The notes beneath the pieces were generated by a model. That model did not search any database. It saw nothing but the letters and a program-made list of their open reading frames with translations, and was not told the origin of the DNA. From Sandarakinorhabdus limnophila DSM 17366 (GTDB taxonomy: Bacteria > Pseudomonadota > Alphaproteobacteria > Sphingomonadales > Sphingomonadaceae), in the NCBI RefSeq assembly GCF_000420765.1, contig NZ_ATVO01000005.1, forward strand, positions 1 through 64,000: DNA of 64,000 bases, read 5' to 3'. The position numbers and the translations under genes are program-made. This document shows positions 52,943-62,012 of the stretch, piece by piece. How positions within the stretch are numbered: the stretch's first letter is position 1; each line of letters begins with the position of its first letter.

Positions 52943-53422
52943 ATGAGTGTTGCCTTTACCAAGGAATCTGACGCCGAGGCGGTCGCCGCCGATCTGCCTG
53001 ACCGGCCGATCCCGGCGCACCCCAATCTGGTCACCGCGCGCGGACTCGCCCGGATCGAAACTGAATTGTCTGCCGCGCGGGCCGCCTATGCCGCCGCGCA
53101 AGCCGGAGACCAGATCAGCAGCGACCGCACCGCCATGGCGCGCGCCACCCGTGATCTGCGCTATTGGTCAGCCCGGCGCGCCTCGGCGCAGCTTGTCGAG
53201 CCGCGCACCAGCGCTGACAGCATCAGCTTTGGCCACAGTGTCAGCTTCGAACGCGCCGATGGCCGCATCCAGACTTATGCCATCGTTGGCGATGATGAAG
53301 CCGATCCGCACCAAGGCAGCGTCAGCTATGTCTCGCCACTGGCCCGCGCCGTTATGGGCAAGACTGTTGGCGATGTCGTGACGCTGGCCGGCCAGGATGT
53401 TGAAATCGTCGCAATCGCCTAA
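52943..53422 (+). CDS. GreA/GreB-family transcription factor
   Basis: A 159-residue protein with an N-terminal coiled coil (ARIETELSAARAAYAAAQ) and a C-terminal FKBP-like domain (ISFGHSVSFERADGRIQTYAIVG, YVSPLARAVMGKTVGDVV). Gre factors enter the RNA polymerase secondary channel and promote transcript cleavage. The tip that normally reads GDxxENA/DY is AGDQISSDRT here. The first Asp is kept but the second acidic residue is Ser, so cleavage activity is doubtful. It may be a regulator-type paralogue. Its stop overlaps the convergent membrane-protein gene by 4 nt. Confidence 0.78.
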   Translation: MSVAFTKESDAEAVAADLPDRPIPAHPNLVTARGLARIETELSAARAAYAAAQAGDQISSDRTAMARATRDLRYWSARRASAQLVEPRTSADSISFGHSVSFERADGRIQTYAIVGDDEADPHQGSVSYVSPLARAVMGKTVGDVVTLAGQDVEIVAIA

Positions 53423-53784
53423 CCGGCCGCGTACATCGTCCAGTTCGCCAGCACCAGGAAAGCGCTGCCGCCCACAAAGGCATGTGCTGCCAGCGCCGGG
53501 CCCAGCACGTCGGGTCGCGGCTTGGCCATGATGCCGGCAAACAGGCCGGTGACCACGGCAAGGCCCAGCAGCACCAGTGCGATAGCGGCATTGTCGGACA
53601 GCGCTTCGTTGCCGCGGCTGATCCGCGTGACCAGCATCACCACTTCCAGCCCGCCAAAGCCGGTCAGCAGATGGATGGCCTGCACTGCCTTGGGCGGGCG
53701 CTTGCTGCTGAGAAAATACCAGCCCAGCACCAGCCCCAGCGCCACCGTCGTTCCATAGATGATGATCGGCAACCAGACCTGCAT
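53419..53784 (-). CDS. Small four-helix membrane protein of unknown function
   Basis: A 121-residue protein with four predicted transmembrane helices (about 3-22, 34-52, 68-86 and 95-116). The loop between helices 1 and 2 is basic (SSKRPPKAVQAIH). Family is not recognised. The ATG at 53784 is chosen because it starts the first helix. It is divergent from the next membrane protein at 53891. Confidence 0.65.
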   Translation of the reverse strand: MQVWLPIIIYGTTVALGLVLGWYFLSSKRPPKAVQAIHLLTGFGGLEVVMLVTRISRGNEALSDNAAIALVLLGLAVVTGLFAGIMAKPRPDVLGPALAAHAFVGGSAFLVLANWTMYAAG

Positions 53785-53854
53785 CGATGCGCCTCCCTTG
53801 GTTCCGGCGGATACACCAGACGGGCGCGGGGTGCCAGTTGCGCCAAATGGCCGA

Positions 53855-53883
53855 TTGGGCATGGCCCATTTTCCAGCTTAAAC
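53855..53883 (+). promoter_or_regulatory. Candidate leaderless promoter of the 53891 gene
   Basis: TTGGGC (53855-53860), a 17-nt spacer and TTAAAC (53878-53883) are followed by exactly 7 nt and the ATG. Confidence 0.45.
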
Positions 53884-53890
53884 AGGCCCC

Positions 53891-54433
53891 ATGAGCCCCT
53901 CCCCCTTTGCCGGCAGAGATCGCGCCGCGCTGCGCAAGCATTTGTCCAGTTACTGGAAAATGGAGGCCGGCAATGTGCTGCTGGTGCCGCTGATTGTCTG
54001 GGCGATGGTGTGGTCGGCCGGGGATGCGCCGGATGCGGCCATGTGGCTGGGGGCGGCGGCCTGTTCGTTTCTGCTGGTCGTCGGCACGGCGGCCTGGCTG
54101 TTGGTGCTGGCCGGGCTGGACGGCAAACCGGCGCAGGCTACAAGATTGGTCGCATTCTGCGCACGGGCCGAAATCGTATCGCTGCTGCTGCTGGCCGCCG
54201 CCACGTTGGCCGCTGCCAGCGCTGTCATCACCGGCGGCTGGCCGCCACGCACCCTCGCGGCCGCCGGGCTCACCCTGCTCGGCTGGCTTGAATATGTGAA
54301 TTACTACCACTGGCAATTGCAGAATTTCGACAGCCAGATCGATGCCAAGCGCCTGGTCGCAGGGCGCGGCCTGCGCCGGGCTCACATGGGCCGCGCGGTG
54401 CGGGCCTGGCGGGCGCGCCGGCGCCGGAACTGA
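53891..54433 (+). CDS. Membrane protein of unknown function
   Basis: A 180-residue protein with about four transmembrane helices (roughly 25-45, 50-75, 87-112 and 118-138). A conserved-looking WLEYVNYYHWQL follows the last helix, and a strongly basic C-terminus (AHMGRAVRAWRARRRRN) would face the cytoplasm. The family is not recognised. Its promoter suggests a leaderless transcript. mgtE follows 75 bp downstream with its own -10. Confidence 0.65.
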   Translation: MSPSPFAGRDRAALRKHLSSYWKMEAGNVLLVPLIVWAMVWSAGDAPDAAMWLGAAACSFLLVVGTAAWLLVLAGLDGKPAQATRLVAFCARAEIVSLLLLAAATLAAASAVITGGWPPRTLAAAGLTLLGWLEYVNYYHWQLQNFDSQIDAKRLVAGRGLRRAHMGRAVRAWRARRRRN

Positions 54434-54494
54434 ACCATAGTGCGGCGCATTTGCAAGGCCAGCGTGCCGGGCTGGCGCTGCCGGCAAAGGCGCG

Positions 54495-54500
54495 TATAAC
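54495..54500 (+). promoter_or_regulatory. Candidate -10 of a leaderless mgtE promoter
   Basis: TATAAC lies 8 nt before the GTG start. A matching -35 is weak (CTGGCG at 54472-54477). Confidence 0.35.
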
Positions 54501-54508
54501 CCGACGCC

Positions 54509-55918
54509 GTGAACGACGATCTGCGTCTTGATCCGCGCGCCGACGAGGCACCGGATGCGCTGGAAGAGGGCCGGCTGAGCCGCGCCTTTGTCAGCGACGT
54601 TGCTGCTGCCCTGGACAGCGGCGACGACGAAGGGGTGCGCGCGCTGGTCAGCCCGCTGCACCCAGCCGACGTCGCCGATCTGTTTGCCGCCATTCCCGCA
54701 GATGCCCGCGTGCCGCTGGCCGACGCGCTGGGCGATCTGCTCAATGCCGAAGTCATCGCCGAACTTGATGATTATGTGCGCGAGGACGTGCTGGACGCGC
54801 TGTCGCCCGGCGAAGTGGCCGAGGTCGTCACCCAGCTCGATACCGACGACGCCGTGGCCGTTATCGAGGATCTGGAAGCCGACGAACAGCGCGAGGTTCT
54901 GCGCGCGCTGGCCCCGGAAGACCGTGCCGACATCGAAGCCGCCCTGAATTACCCGGAGGAATCCGCCGGCCGACTGATGCAGCGCGACCTGGTGGCGGTG
55001 ACCGAAACGATGAGCGTGGGCGGTGTGATCGATCGCATCCGCGCCAGCATCGATCCGGCCACAGACTTCTGGGAAATCTTCGTCGTCGATATCGTCGGCC
55101 GCCCCATCGGCACCATGCGGCTGTCCTGGCTGCTCACCGCCCCGCCGGATCTGATGGTCGGCGATGTGATGAAGCGGGAGCAGACGCTGATCCCGGTTAC
55201 CATGGACCAGGAAGAAGTGGCGCTGATCTTCCAGAAATATGCGCTGATTTCCGCCGCTGTCGTGGACGATGCGGGCAAACTGGTGGGCGTCATCACCGTC
55301 GACGACGTGGTGCACATTATCCAGGCCGAAGCTGGCGAGGACGTGCTGAAACTGTCGGGCGCCGGCGATGGGGACATCAACGAGCCGGTTTTCAGCACCT
55401 ATCGCACCCGTTCACGCTGGCTGGTCGCCAATCTGATCACCGGGCTGGTATCGGCCAGCGTGATCGGGGCGTTTTCGGCCAGCATCGAAGCACTGGTGGC
55501 GCTGGCGGCGCTGTCGCCGATCGTCGCCAGCGTGGGCGGCAATGCCGGCAACCAGACAATGGCGGTGACGGTGCGCGCGCTTGCCACCAATCAACTGACC
55601 GACAGCAACACGCGCCGCACCATCTGGCGGGAAATCCGCGTGGCCTGCCTCAATGGTTTGACGCTGGCCGTGCTGATGGGGCTGGGCGTTGTGTTGGTGC
55701 TGGGCAACACCAACCTTGGTCTGGTGATCGCCGCGGCAATGTTGTTCAACATCGTTGTTGCAGGGCTTGCCGGCGTGATGGTGCCGCTCACCCTCGATCG
55801 GCTGGAGGCTGACCCGGCGGTTGCATCTTCCGTGTTTGTGACGATGATCACCGATTCAATGGGTTTCTTCGCCTTCCTCGGCCTCGCCACGCTGGTGGGC
55901 GTCCAGTACCTCGGCTGA
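54509..55918 (+). CDS. mgtE: Magnesium transporter MgtE
   Basis: This Mg2+-selective channel of the inner membrane is gated by cytoplasmic Mg2+. It is 469 residues. The N-domain (about 25-145, with LHPADVADLFAAIP), tandem CBS domains (about 150-275, with VGDVMKREQTLIPV and GVITVDDVVHII) and five transmembrane helices (about 300-469) are present. SVGGNAGNQTMAVTVRAL is the pore signature. The GTG at 54509 is used; TATAAC lies 8 nt before it, so the message may be leaderless. Its stop shares one base with the start of the DUF1489 gene. Confidence 0.95.
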   Translation: MNDDLRLDPRADEAPDALEEGRLSRAFVSDVAAALDSGDDEGVRALVSPLHPADVADLFAAIPADARVPLADALGDLLNAEVIAELDDYVREDVLDALSPGEVAEVVTQLDTDDAVAVIEDLEADEQREVLRALAPEDRADIEAALNYPEESAGRLMQRDLVAVTETMSVGGVIDRIRASIDPATDFWEIFVVDIVGRPIGTMRLSWLLTAPPDLMVGDVMKREQTLIPVTMDQEEVALIFQKYALISAAVVDDAGKLVGVITVDDVVHIIQAEAGEDVLKLSGAGDGDINEPVFSTYRTRSRWLVANLITGLVSASVIGAFSASIEALVALAALSPIVASVGGNAGNQTMAVTVRALATNQLTDSNTRRTIWREIRVACLNGLTLAVLMGLGVVLVLGNTNLGLVIAAAMLFNIVVAGLAGVMVPLTLDRLEADPAVASSVFVTMITDSMGFFAFLGLATLVGVQYLG

Positions 55919-56328
55919 TGCTGCATCTTACGAAAGTGGCCGCCGGCTGCCCCGATATCGAGACGTTGGCGGCGCGGCAGGCGCATTGGTGGGGCGCGGG
56001 CCGTGCCGGTGCCCACACCCGCTTCATGCCGAAACGCGCCGAAGAACTGATCGGCGGGTCAATCTTCTGGATCATCGGGCACCGGCTGGTGGCGCGGCAA
56101 ACCATCCTGTCCATCGCCATGGCCAGCACCGATTGGGGACCGAAATGCGCCATCGAACTGCAGCCAGGCCCGGTGCCGGTGCAGCCGCGCCCGTGCCGTG
56201 CCCACCAGGGCTGGCGCTATCTGGAGGCAGCCGATGCGCCAACCGATTTCGATGGCGGCCCTGGCGACGGCGTGGAAGCCCTGCCAGCCGGCATGGTGCG
56301 GGAACTGCAATCGCTGTGGCTGCTATAG
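55918..56328 (+). CDS. DUF1489 protein
   Basis: A 136-residue alphaproteobacterial protein of the DUF1489 family. It starts MLHLTKVAAGCPDIETL and contains FMPKRAEELIGGSIFWIIGH, RLVARQTIL and PRPCRAHQGWRYLEAADAP, all family signatures. Function is unknown. The ATG overlaps the mgtE stop by one base (TGATG), so the two are translationally coupled. Confidence 0.92.
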   Translation: MLHLTKVAAGCPDIETLAARQAHWWGAGRAGAHTRFMPKRAEELIGGSIFWIIGHRLVARQTILSIAMASTDWGPKCAIELQPGPVPVQPRPCRAHQGWRYLEAADAPTDFDGGPGDGVEALPAGMVRELQSLWLL

Positions 56329-56343
56329 GCCTTTAACACAGCC

Positions 56344-56372
56344 TTGACCTTTGGCTGTGCTGGCGGCATACA
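56344..56372 (+). promoter_or_regulatory. Candidate leaderless promoter of the GntR gene
   Basis: TTGACC (56344-56349), a 17-nt spacer and CATACA (56367-56372) are followed by exactly 7 nt and the ATG. No Shine-Dalgarno is present. Confidence 0.5.
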
Positions 56373-56379
56373 ACAGTGC

Positions 56380-56715
56380 ATGTTTGCCACCGATCGTCCA
56401 ATCTACCGCCAGATCCGCGATTTGATCATCGATCGCATCCTTACGCTGGGTGATGGCGCCATGTTGCCGTCGGTGCGCGCTCTGGCGGCGGAAGCCGGCG
56501 TGAACCCGCTCACTGTCGCCAAGGCCTATCAGGATCTGCAAGTCACCGGATTGGTACGGGCACGCAAGGGCGTTGGCCTGTTTGCCGCCGATGGTGCGCT
56601 GAACAATCTGCTCACCCAGGAACGCCACCAGTTCCTGACCGAAGAATGGCCGCGCGTGCAGGCCCGCATCGCCCAGCTTGGGCTGGACGTGACGGACCTG
56701 CTCGAACAGGCTTAA
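56380..56715 (+). CDS. GntR-family regulator (YtrA type)
   Basis: A 111-residue regulator. The N-terminal winged helix has PIYRQIRDLIIDRIL, MLPSVRALAAEAGVNPLTVAKAYQDL and VRARKGVGLFAADG. A short helical tail of ~35 residues replaces the usual effector domain, as in the YtrA subfamily. YtrA regulators usually control ABC-exporter operons and respond to envelope stress. No ABC operon follows here; the lone ABC ATPase at 27813 is far away. It converges on the crotonase gene (20 bp between stops). Confidence 0.88.
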   Translation: MFATDRPIYRQIRDLIIDRILTLGDGAMLPSVRALAAEAGVNPLTVAKAYQDLQVTGLVRARKGVGLFAADGALNNLLTQERHQFLTEEWPRVQARIAQLGLDVTDLLEQA

Positions 56716-56735
56716 GCGCGCTTACCAGCCTTCCA

Positions 56736-57635
56736 TCACCACTTTTCTTCTGGCCACCACGGAAACACGTTTTCCGGCATGTGCTGGCTCACCGTGTCCG
56801 GATAGGCCGGCGGGCGCTTTTCGAGGAAGCTGACCACGCCTTCCTTGGCATCGCCCGAGCGGCCGCGCATGTAGACCATCTTTGAATCCAGCCGATGCGC
56901 GTCCCACGGGCTGGCGGCGCCGGCCATGCGCCACAGCATCTGCCGGGTAAGCGCGATGGAAACCGGTGCCGTGTTCTCGGCGATCTCCAGCGCCAGCGCG
57001 CGAGCGGCGGGCAGCAGATCATCGGGCGCGTGGGTGGAACGGACGAGGCCGCCCTTCAGCGCTTCAGCCGCATCAAACACGCGGCCGGTCATGCACCATT
57101 CCAGCGCCTGCGGCAGGCCAACAAGCTTGGACAGGAACCAGCTTGATCCGGCTTCCGGCACGATACCGCGCCGGGCAAAGACGAAACCGAAACGCGCGGT
57201 GTCGCTGGCCAGCCGCATGTCCATCGCCAATTGCATGGTGACGCCGATGCCCACTGCCGGCCCGTTCACGGCGGCGATCACGGGTTTGAGGCTGCGGAAG
57301 ATGCGCATCGTCATCTGGCCGCCGCCGTCGCGAGTGGCCGGGTGCGTCCAGTCGATGCTGCCATCGTCCTGCATCGGATTGGCGCTGCGGGCGCCGCCCA
57401 GTTTTTCATAATCGAAGGTGGCAGCGCCGGCACTGAGATCGGCCCCGGCGCAGAAGGCACGACCACGGCCGGTGACGATGACGGCCTTCACCTGATCATT
57501 GGCATCGGTCTCATCGAACGCGGCGATGATTTCGGTCATCATCACGCCAGTGAAGGCGTTCAGTTTCTCCGGACGGTCGAGCGTGATGGTGGCGATGGGA
57601 CCGTCGATATCGAGGGCGATCTGGGTATAGGTCAT
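56736..57635 (-). CDS. Enoyl-CoA hydratase/isomerase family protein
   Basis: A 299-residue crotonase. LDRPEKLNAFTGVM, oxyanion-hole GRAFCAGADLSAG, VNGPAVGIGVTMQLAMD and ARRGIVPEAGSSWFLSK (with the Glu of the active site) are typical. The extended middle loop and C-terminus (ENVFPWWPEEKW) fit EchA-like hydratases. It is likely part of beta-oxidation with the thiolase gene, whose stop is one base away. It acts in the cytoplasm. Confidence 0.9.
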   Translation of the reverse strand: MTYTQIALDIDGPIATITLDRPEKLNAFTGVMMTEIIAAFDETDANDQVKAVIVTGRGRAFCAGADLSAGAATFDYEKLGGARSANPMQDDGSIDWTHPATRDGGGQMTMRIFRSLKPVIAAVNGPAVGIGVTMQLAMDMRLASDTARFGFVFARRGIVPEAGSSWFLSKLVGLPQALEWCMTGRVFDAAEALKGGLVRSTHAPDDLLPAARALALEIAENTAPVSIALTRQMLWRMAGAASPWDAHRLDSKMVYMRGRSGDAKEGVVSFLEKRPPAYPDTVSQHMPENVFPWWPEEKW

Positions 57636-57636
57636 G

Positions 57637-58812
57637 TCAAAGCGCCTCGATGATGGTGACGTTGGCCAAGCCGCCGCCTTCGCACATGGTCTGCAGGCCC
57701 CAGCGCTTGCCGCGGGCGTGCAGGGCGTGCACCAGCGTCGTCATCAGCTTGGTGCCCGACGCGCCGAGCGGGTGCCCCAGCGCAATCGCGCCGCCATTGA
57801 CGTTCAGTCGGGCGTGATCGGCTTCCAGCACCTGCAGCCAGGCCATCGGGATCGAAGCAAAGGCCTCGTTCACCTCATAAAGATCAATATCGCTGATGCT
57901 CATGCCGGCGCGCTGCAGCGCCTTCTTGGTGGCGCCGATGGGCGCTTCCAGCATGATCACCGGGTCTTCGCCAACCACCGTCATAGTGTGGATGCGGGCC
58001 AGCGGCTTGACGCCCAGCGCCTTCAGCCCGCGTTCGTTGACAATCAGCACGCCCGATGCGCCGTCGCAGATCTGGCTGCTGGTCGCCGCCGTCAGCCGGC
58101 CGCCTTCCGGGTTGATCAGTTTGACGCCCTTCACGCCTTCCAGGCTGGCATCAAAGCGGATGCCTTCATCCTGGGTATGGACGTGCGGCGCGCCATCATG
58201 CGTCGTCACGTTGATCGGCACGATTTCGGCATCGAACGCGCCCGATTTGGCCGCACGGGCGCCGCGCACCTGGCTTTCATAGCCAAATTCGTCGAGCATG
58301 TCCTTGGTCAGCCCATATTTGGCGGCGATCATTTCGGCGCCGGTGAACTGGCTGAACTGGATGCCGGGGTAGCGCGCGGCCATGGCATCGCCATAGGGCA
58401 TGCCCATGCCGGCCTTGGCGGGCAGCGCCACGGTCATGCCCATCGGCACGCGGGTCATCGATTCAACGCCGGCGGCAATCACCACGTCCATCTGGCCGCT
58501 CATCACCGTGGCGGCAGCAAAATGGATGGCCTGCTGGCTGGAGCCGCACTGGCGGTCGACGCTGGTGCCCGGCACCGATTCCGGCAGCTTTGAACTCAGC
58601 ACGGCATTGCGCGCCACGTTGGTGCTTTGCTGGCCACCCTGGCCCACGCAGCCCATGATCACATCTTCGATCAGGGCCGGATCAACCCCGGTCTTGTCGA
58701 CCAGCGCATCCAGCACCTTGCCGGCAAGATCAGCCGGATGCCAATCGCGCAGCAGGCCACCACGGCGGCCACCGGCGGTGCGCTGGGCGGCAACGATATA
58801 GGCTTCGCTCAT
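57637..58812 (-). CDS. Acetyl-CoA acetyltransferase (thiolase)
   Basis: This enzyme splits 3-ketoacyl-CoA or condenses two acetyl-CoA. It is 391 residues. Nucleophile Cys in DRQCGSSQQAIHFAA, PFNSS-like KMSIPMAWLQVLEADH region, His in ALGHPLGASGTKLM, and the second Cys in MCEGGGLANVTI near the end. The set of residues fits a degradative (FadA/AtoB-like) thiolase. AGGAGTGGG before the ATG at 58812 sets the start. It is co-transcribed with the crotonase at 56736. Confidence 0.93.
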   Translation of the reverse strand: MSEAYIVAAQRTAGGRRGGLLRDWHPADLAGKVLDALVDKTGVDPALIEDVIMGCVGQGGQQSTNVARNAVLSSKLPESVPGTSVDRQCGSSQQAIHFAAATVMSGQMDVVIAAGVESMTRVPMGMTVALPAKAGMGMPYGDAMAARYPGIQFSQFTGAEMIAAKYGLTKDMLDEFGYESQVRGARAAKSGAFDAEIVPINVTTHDGAPHVHTQDEGIRFDASLEGVKGVKLINPEGGRLTAATSSQICDGASGVLIVNERGLKALGVKPLARIHTMTVVGEDPVIMLEAPIGATKKALQRAGMSISDIDLYEVNEAFASIPMAWLQVLEADHARLNVNGGAIALGHPLGASGTKLMTTLVHALHARGKRWGLQTMCEGGGLANVTIIEAL

Positions 58813-58905
58813 TCTTCCCACTCCTGATCGAGAGATTCGCAACACCGCACTTTACGCCGCTCACCCCCTTGGGCATTGACGGACGAAATGATCAGGGAGA
58901 GGCGA

Positions 58906-60348
58906 ATGCGCCACCATTGGGGAATCGTCGCCGTCGCACTGGCCCTGCTGGCCCAGCCGGGGGCTGCCGCGCCGACACGTGCGCCGGCAAAAAAGGCTGC
59001 ACCGGCCAAGCCGGTTGCCAAACCTGCGCCCGCAAAGCCTGCGGCCAAGCCCGCCGCGCCGGCAAATGTGATCCCGGATCCGCTGCCCGACACACCGGAA
59101 ATCCAGGCCCTGCGCCGCGCTTTCCGCTTCGGCTTTGCACCCTATGAAATGCTGCGTACCAGGCAGGCGCAGGTGGCTCGCATGTCCGCCGCCGGCATGG
59201 GAACCGGCATCAACGCCATTGTCCCGCGGTTGACCTTGGCCGATGCCACCACCCGCGAGGTGACGACGCCCAACAACGACACGCTTTATGGCTCGGCCTG
59301 GCTCGACCTGTCACAGGGCCCGGTGTTCTTCTCGATCCCGGCGCTGAAGCGCTATCATTCGGCCGCGCTGATGAGCATCACGAGTGATGTGATCGCCGTC
59401 CTCGGCACACGCACGGTGGGTGCCACTGGCGGCCGCTATGCCATTGTTGGCCCCAATTGGCGCGGCGATCTGCCTGCCGGGGTCGAAATGGTGCGCTCCC
59501 AGTCCAACGATGCCTGGCTCTTGGTACGCGTGGTGGTGAATGGCGAGGAGGATCTGGCCGCCGCTGCCGATGGCCTCACCCGTTATACGCTCTCGGCCGT
59601 GGCCGGCGACACGCCGCTCGATCTGAAGGTGCCGGCAAAGCCCAATGGCAAGGCGTTTCTCGCCACCGTCAATGCCGCCATCGAGCGCTCCGGCGACACT
59701 CTGCTCGTCAACCGCGCCGCGCAATTTGCCGATCAGGGCCTGGGCAAGAGCTGGGAAACACTGGCGCCAGAACAGCAGAAGCTGTGGAACGACAGCCTGC
59801 CGGCACTGATCCACGAACTGCGCGGCGGACTCACCGCGGGCGACGGCGTCGATGGCTGGGTCTATCCGCCGTTCAACATGGCGCTCTATGGCGAGGATGA
59901 TGATCTGCGCGCCCGCGTCGCGCTGGGCGGTCTCGCCGCACTGCCCCGCATCGAGGCGATCTATGTTTCAGCCACCAAGGATGGCGAAGGCCGCCCGCTG
60001 AACGGCGCGAAGAGCTGGCGGGTGAAAATACCGGGCAATCTCCCGGTGGGCGCTTTCTGGTCGCTGACCATGTACGAACAGGCGCCCGATGGCCGGCTGT
60101 TCTTCGTGCCGAACGAGCTCAATCGCTTCGCCGTGGGCGACCGATCCCAGCATTTGCGCCCGGAACGCGACGGCAGCATTGAGTTGTTCGTGCAACACGG
60201 CAAACCGTCGGGCGAGCGGGTGGTGAACTGGCTGCCGGCGCCCAAGGGCAAGTTCGTGCTGATGTTCCGCGCCTATCTGCCCGGCGCGCCGTTGCTTGAT
60301 GGCAGTGTGCGGCTGTCACCTGTGACCGAAGGCGAGATGATCCCGTGA
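58906..60348 (+). CDS. Exported DUF1254/DUF1214 protein
   Basis: A 480-residue protein with a signal peptide (IVAVALALLAQPGAAAP, to residue ~22). An Ala/Lys/Pro linker (about 25-55) is followed by DUF1254 (about 65-190, with APYEMLRTRQ, TTPNNDTLYGSAWLDLS and GRYAIVGPNW) and DUF1214 (about 370-470, with FWSLTMYEQAPDGRLF and ERVVNWLPAPKGKFVLMFRAYLP, cut here to NWLPAP). Function is unknown. AGGGAGAGG before the ATG at 58906 sets the start. Its stop overlaps the next gene (GTGA), so it is coupled to the ThDP enzyme. Confidence 0.88.
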   Translation: MRHHWGIVAVALALLAQPGAAAPTRAPAKKAAPAKPVAKPAPAKPAAKPAAPANVIPDPLPDTPEIQALRRAFRFGFAPYEMLRTRQAQVARMSAAGMGTGINAIVPRLTLADATTREVTTPNNDTLYGSAWLDLSQGPVFFSIPALKRYHSAALMSITSDVIAVLGTRTVGATGGRYAIVGPNWRGDLPAGVEMVRSQSNDAWLLVRVVVNGEEDLAAAADGLTRYTLSAVAGDTPLDLKVPAKPNGKAFLATVNAAIERSGDTLLVNRAAQFADQGLGKSWETLAPEQQKLWNDSLPALIHELRGGLTAGDGVDGWVYPPFNMALYGEDDDLRARVALGGLAALPRIEAIYVSATKDGEGRPLNGAKSWRVKIPGNLPVGAFWSLTMYEQAPDGRLFFVPNELNRFAVGDRSQHLRPERDGSIELFVQHGKPSGERVVNWLPAPKGKFVLMFRAYLPGAPLLDGSVRLSPVTEGEMIP

Positions 60349-62012
60349 GCAATCAAGTGGCTGCGCCGCGGGCCGGCAAGCACCTGTTCCTCGATATCCT
60401 GCATTCGGAGGGTGTGGAGATCATCTTTGGCAACCCCGGTACGACCGAGTTGCCACTGCTCGATGCCTTCGTGGTCGAAGATCGGCTGCGTTATGTGCTC
60501 GGCCTCAACGAGGTGGTGGTGATGGGCATGGCCGATGGCTGGGCCCAGGCTACTGGCAAGCTGGCCGTGTGCAACCTGCACGCCGCGCCGGGCCTGGGGA
60601 ATGCCATGGGCATGCTGTACAACGCCGCCAAGGCCGGTGCGCCGGTGCTGGTGACTGCCGGCCAGCAGGACATGAGCATCCGCCTGACCGAGCCGTTGCT
60701 CTGGGACGATCTGGCCACCATGGCGCGCCCGCTGTGCAAATGGTCGTTCGAGGTGAACAGTATCGAGGAGTTGCCGCGTGCCGTTCGCCGGGCGGCCAAA
60801 GTGGCACTTACGGCGCCGACCGGCCCGGTGTTCCTCTCCATTCCCGGCGACGTGCTGACCGCCATGGCACCGGAAGGCCTCGACATCGGCGAGCCGACCC
60901 GTATCGGTGCCGGCATCCGCGGTGACGCGAACGAGATCGCCAAGGCCGCCGCGCTGATCAGCCAGGCCGAAACCCCGGTAATCTTTGGCGGTGACTGCGT
61001 GGCCAACCGCGACGCCTTTGCCGAGATCGTCGCCTTTGCCGAAGCCGTGGGCGCACCGGTCTACATGGAGGGCATGGCCAACCGCGCCGCCTTCCCAAGC
61101 AACCATCCGCTCTATGCCGGCACCGTGCCGCGAATGACACCGGCACTGCGCAACGTGATGCAGAACCATGATCTGCTGATCAGCATCGGCGCAGACCTGC
61201 TCACCCAGAGCCAGGCCACCGGGGTGGAGGCGCTCGCGCCCGGCACCAAGGTTGTGCATCTGGATGACGAGCCGTGGCAGATCGGCAAGAATTTCGCCGC
61301 CACTGCCGCCATTCAGGGCTGCCCGAAGGCAACGCTGCCCGAATTGACCGCGCTGGTTCAGGGCAGCGGCGCGTCTCGCCGGGCCGGCGTTGAAGCAAAG
61401 ATTGCCGAAACCAAGGCCGCGCTGTTCGCCAAGGCCGAAGCCGCGATTGATGCCAGCCCGATAGACCCGATGGCCGTCCTGAAACGGCTGGGCGAAGCGA
61501 TGCCGGTTGACGCCATCATCATCGAGGAATTGCTGTCCTCCGGCATGAACACGGTGCGCCAATTGCTGCCCGCCACCCGGCCCGACTCCTGGTTCGGCAT
61601 GCGCGGCGGCGGCATTGGCGTGGCGCTGCCCCAGGCCGCCGCCATTCAGCTGGCCAACCCCGGCCGGCCGGTGGTGGCGCTCACCGGCGATGGCAGCCTG
61701 ATGTATTCCGCGGCCGCGCTATGGACCTGCGCGCACTACAAGCTGCCGGTCGTCACCATCGTGTTCAACAATTCAAGCTACCGTATCCTCAAGCAGCGCA
61801 CCCGCGCCATCGGCGATCACAGCGCCCGCGAAGGCATATTCGTGGCGATGGACCTGGAAGACCCGCCCATCGATTTCATGGCGCTGGCGACGGCCCACGG
61901 CGTGCAGGGCGTGCGGGTGGAAAGCATTCCGGCGCTGATCGAGGCATTCAAGGCCGCGCTGGCCAGCGATGCGCCGACCTTGATTGAAGTGCCCGTCGCC
62001 AGAGCACCTTAA
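60345..62012 (+). CDS. ThDP-dependent enzyme, benzoylformate decarboxylase-like
   Basis: A 555-residue ThDP enzyme of the acetolactate synthase/benzoylformate decarboxylase superfamily. EIIFGNPGTTELPLLDA (BFDC has GNPGSNELP), catalytic Glu in GLNEVVVMGMADG, NLHAAPGLGNAMGML (BFDC His70 segment), and the ThDP-Mg motif ALTGDGSLMY with the following NNSSYRILK. It probably decarboxylates a 2-keto acid such as benzoylformate or an analogue; substrate is not proven. GTG at 60345 overlaps the DUF1254 stop. Its own stop overlaps fghA by 4 nt (TTAA). Confidence 0.88.
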   Translation: MSNQVAAPRAGKHLFLDILHSEGVEIIFGNPGTTELPLLDAFVVEDRLRYVLGLNEVVVMGMADGWAQATGKLAVCNLHAAPGLGNAMGMLYNAAKAGAPVLVTAGQQDMSIRLTEPLLWDDLATMARPLCKWSFEVNSIEELPRAVRRAAKVALTAPTGPVFLSIPGDVLTAMAPEGLDIGEPTRIGAGIRGDANEIAKAAALISQAETPVIFGGDCVANRDAFAEIVAFAEAVGAPVYMEGMANRAAFPSNHPLYAGTVPRMTPALRNVMQNHDLLISIGADLLTQSQATGVEALAPGTKVVHLDDEPWQIGKNFAATAAIQGCPKATLPELTALVQGSGASRRAGVEAKIAETKAALFAKAEAAIDASPIDPMAVLKRLGEAMPVDAIIIEELLSSGMNTVRQLLPATRPDSWFGMRGGGIGVALPQAAAIQLANPGRPVVALTGDGSLMYSAAALWTCAHYKLPVVTIVFNNSSYRILKQRTRAIGDHSAREGIFVAMDLEDPPIDFMALATAHGVQGVRVESIPALIEAFKAALASDAPTLIEVPVARAP

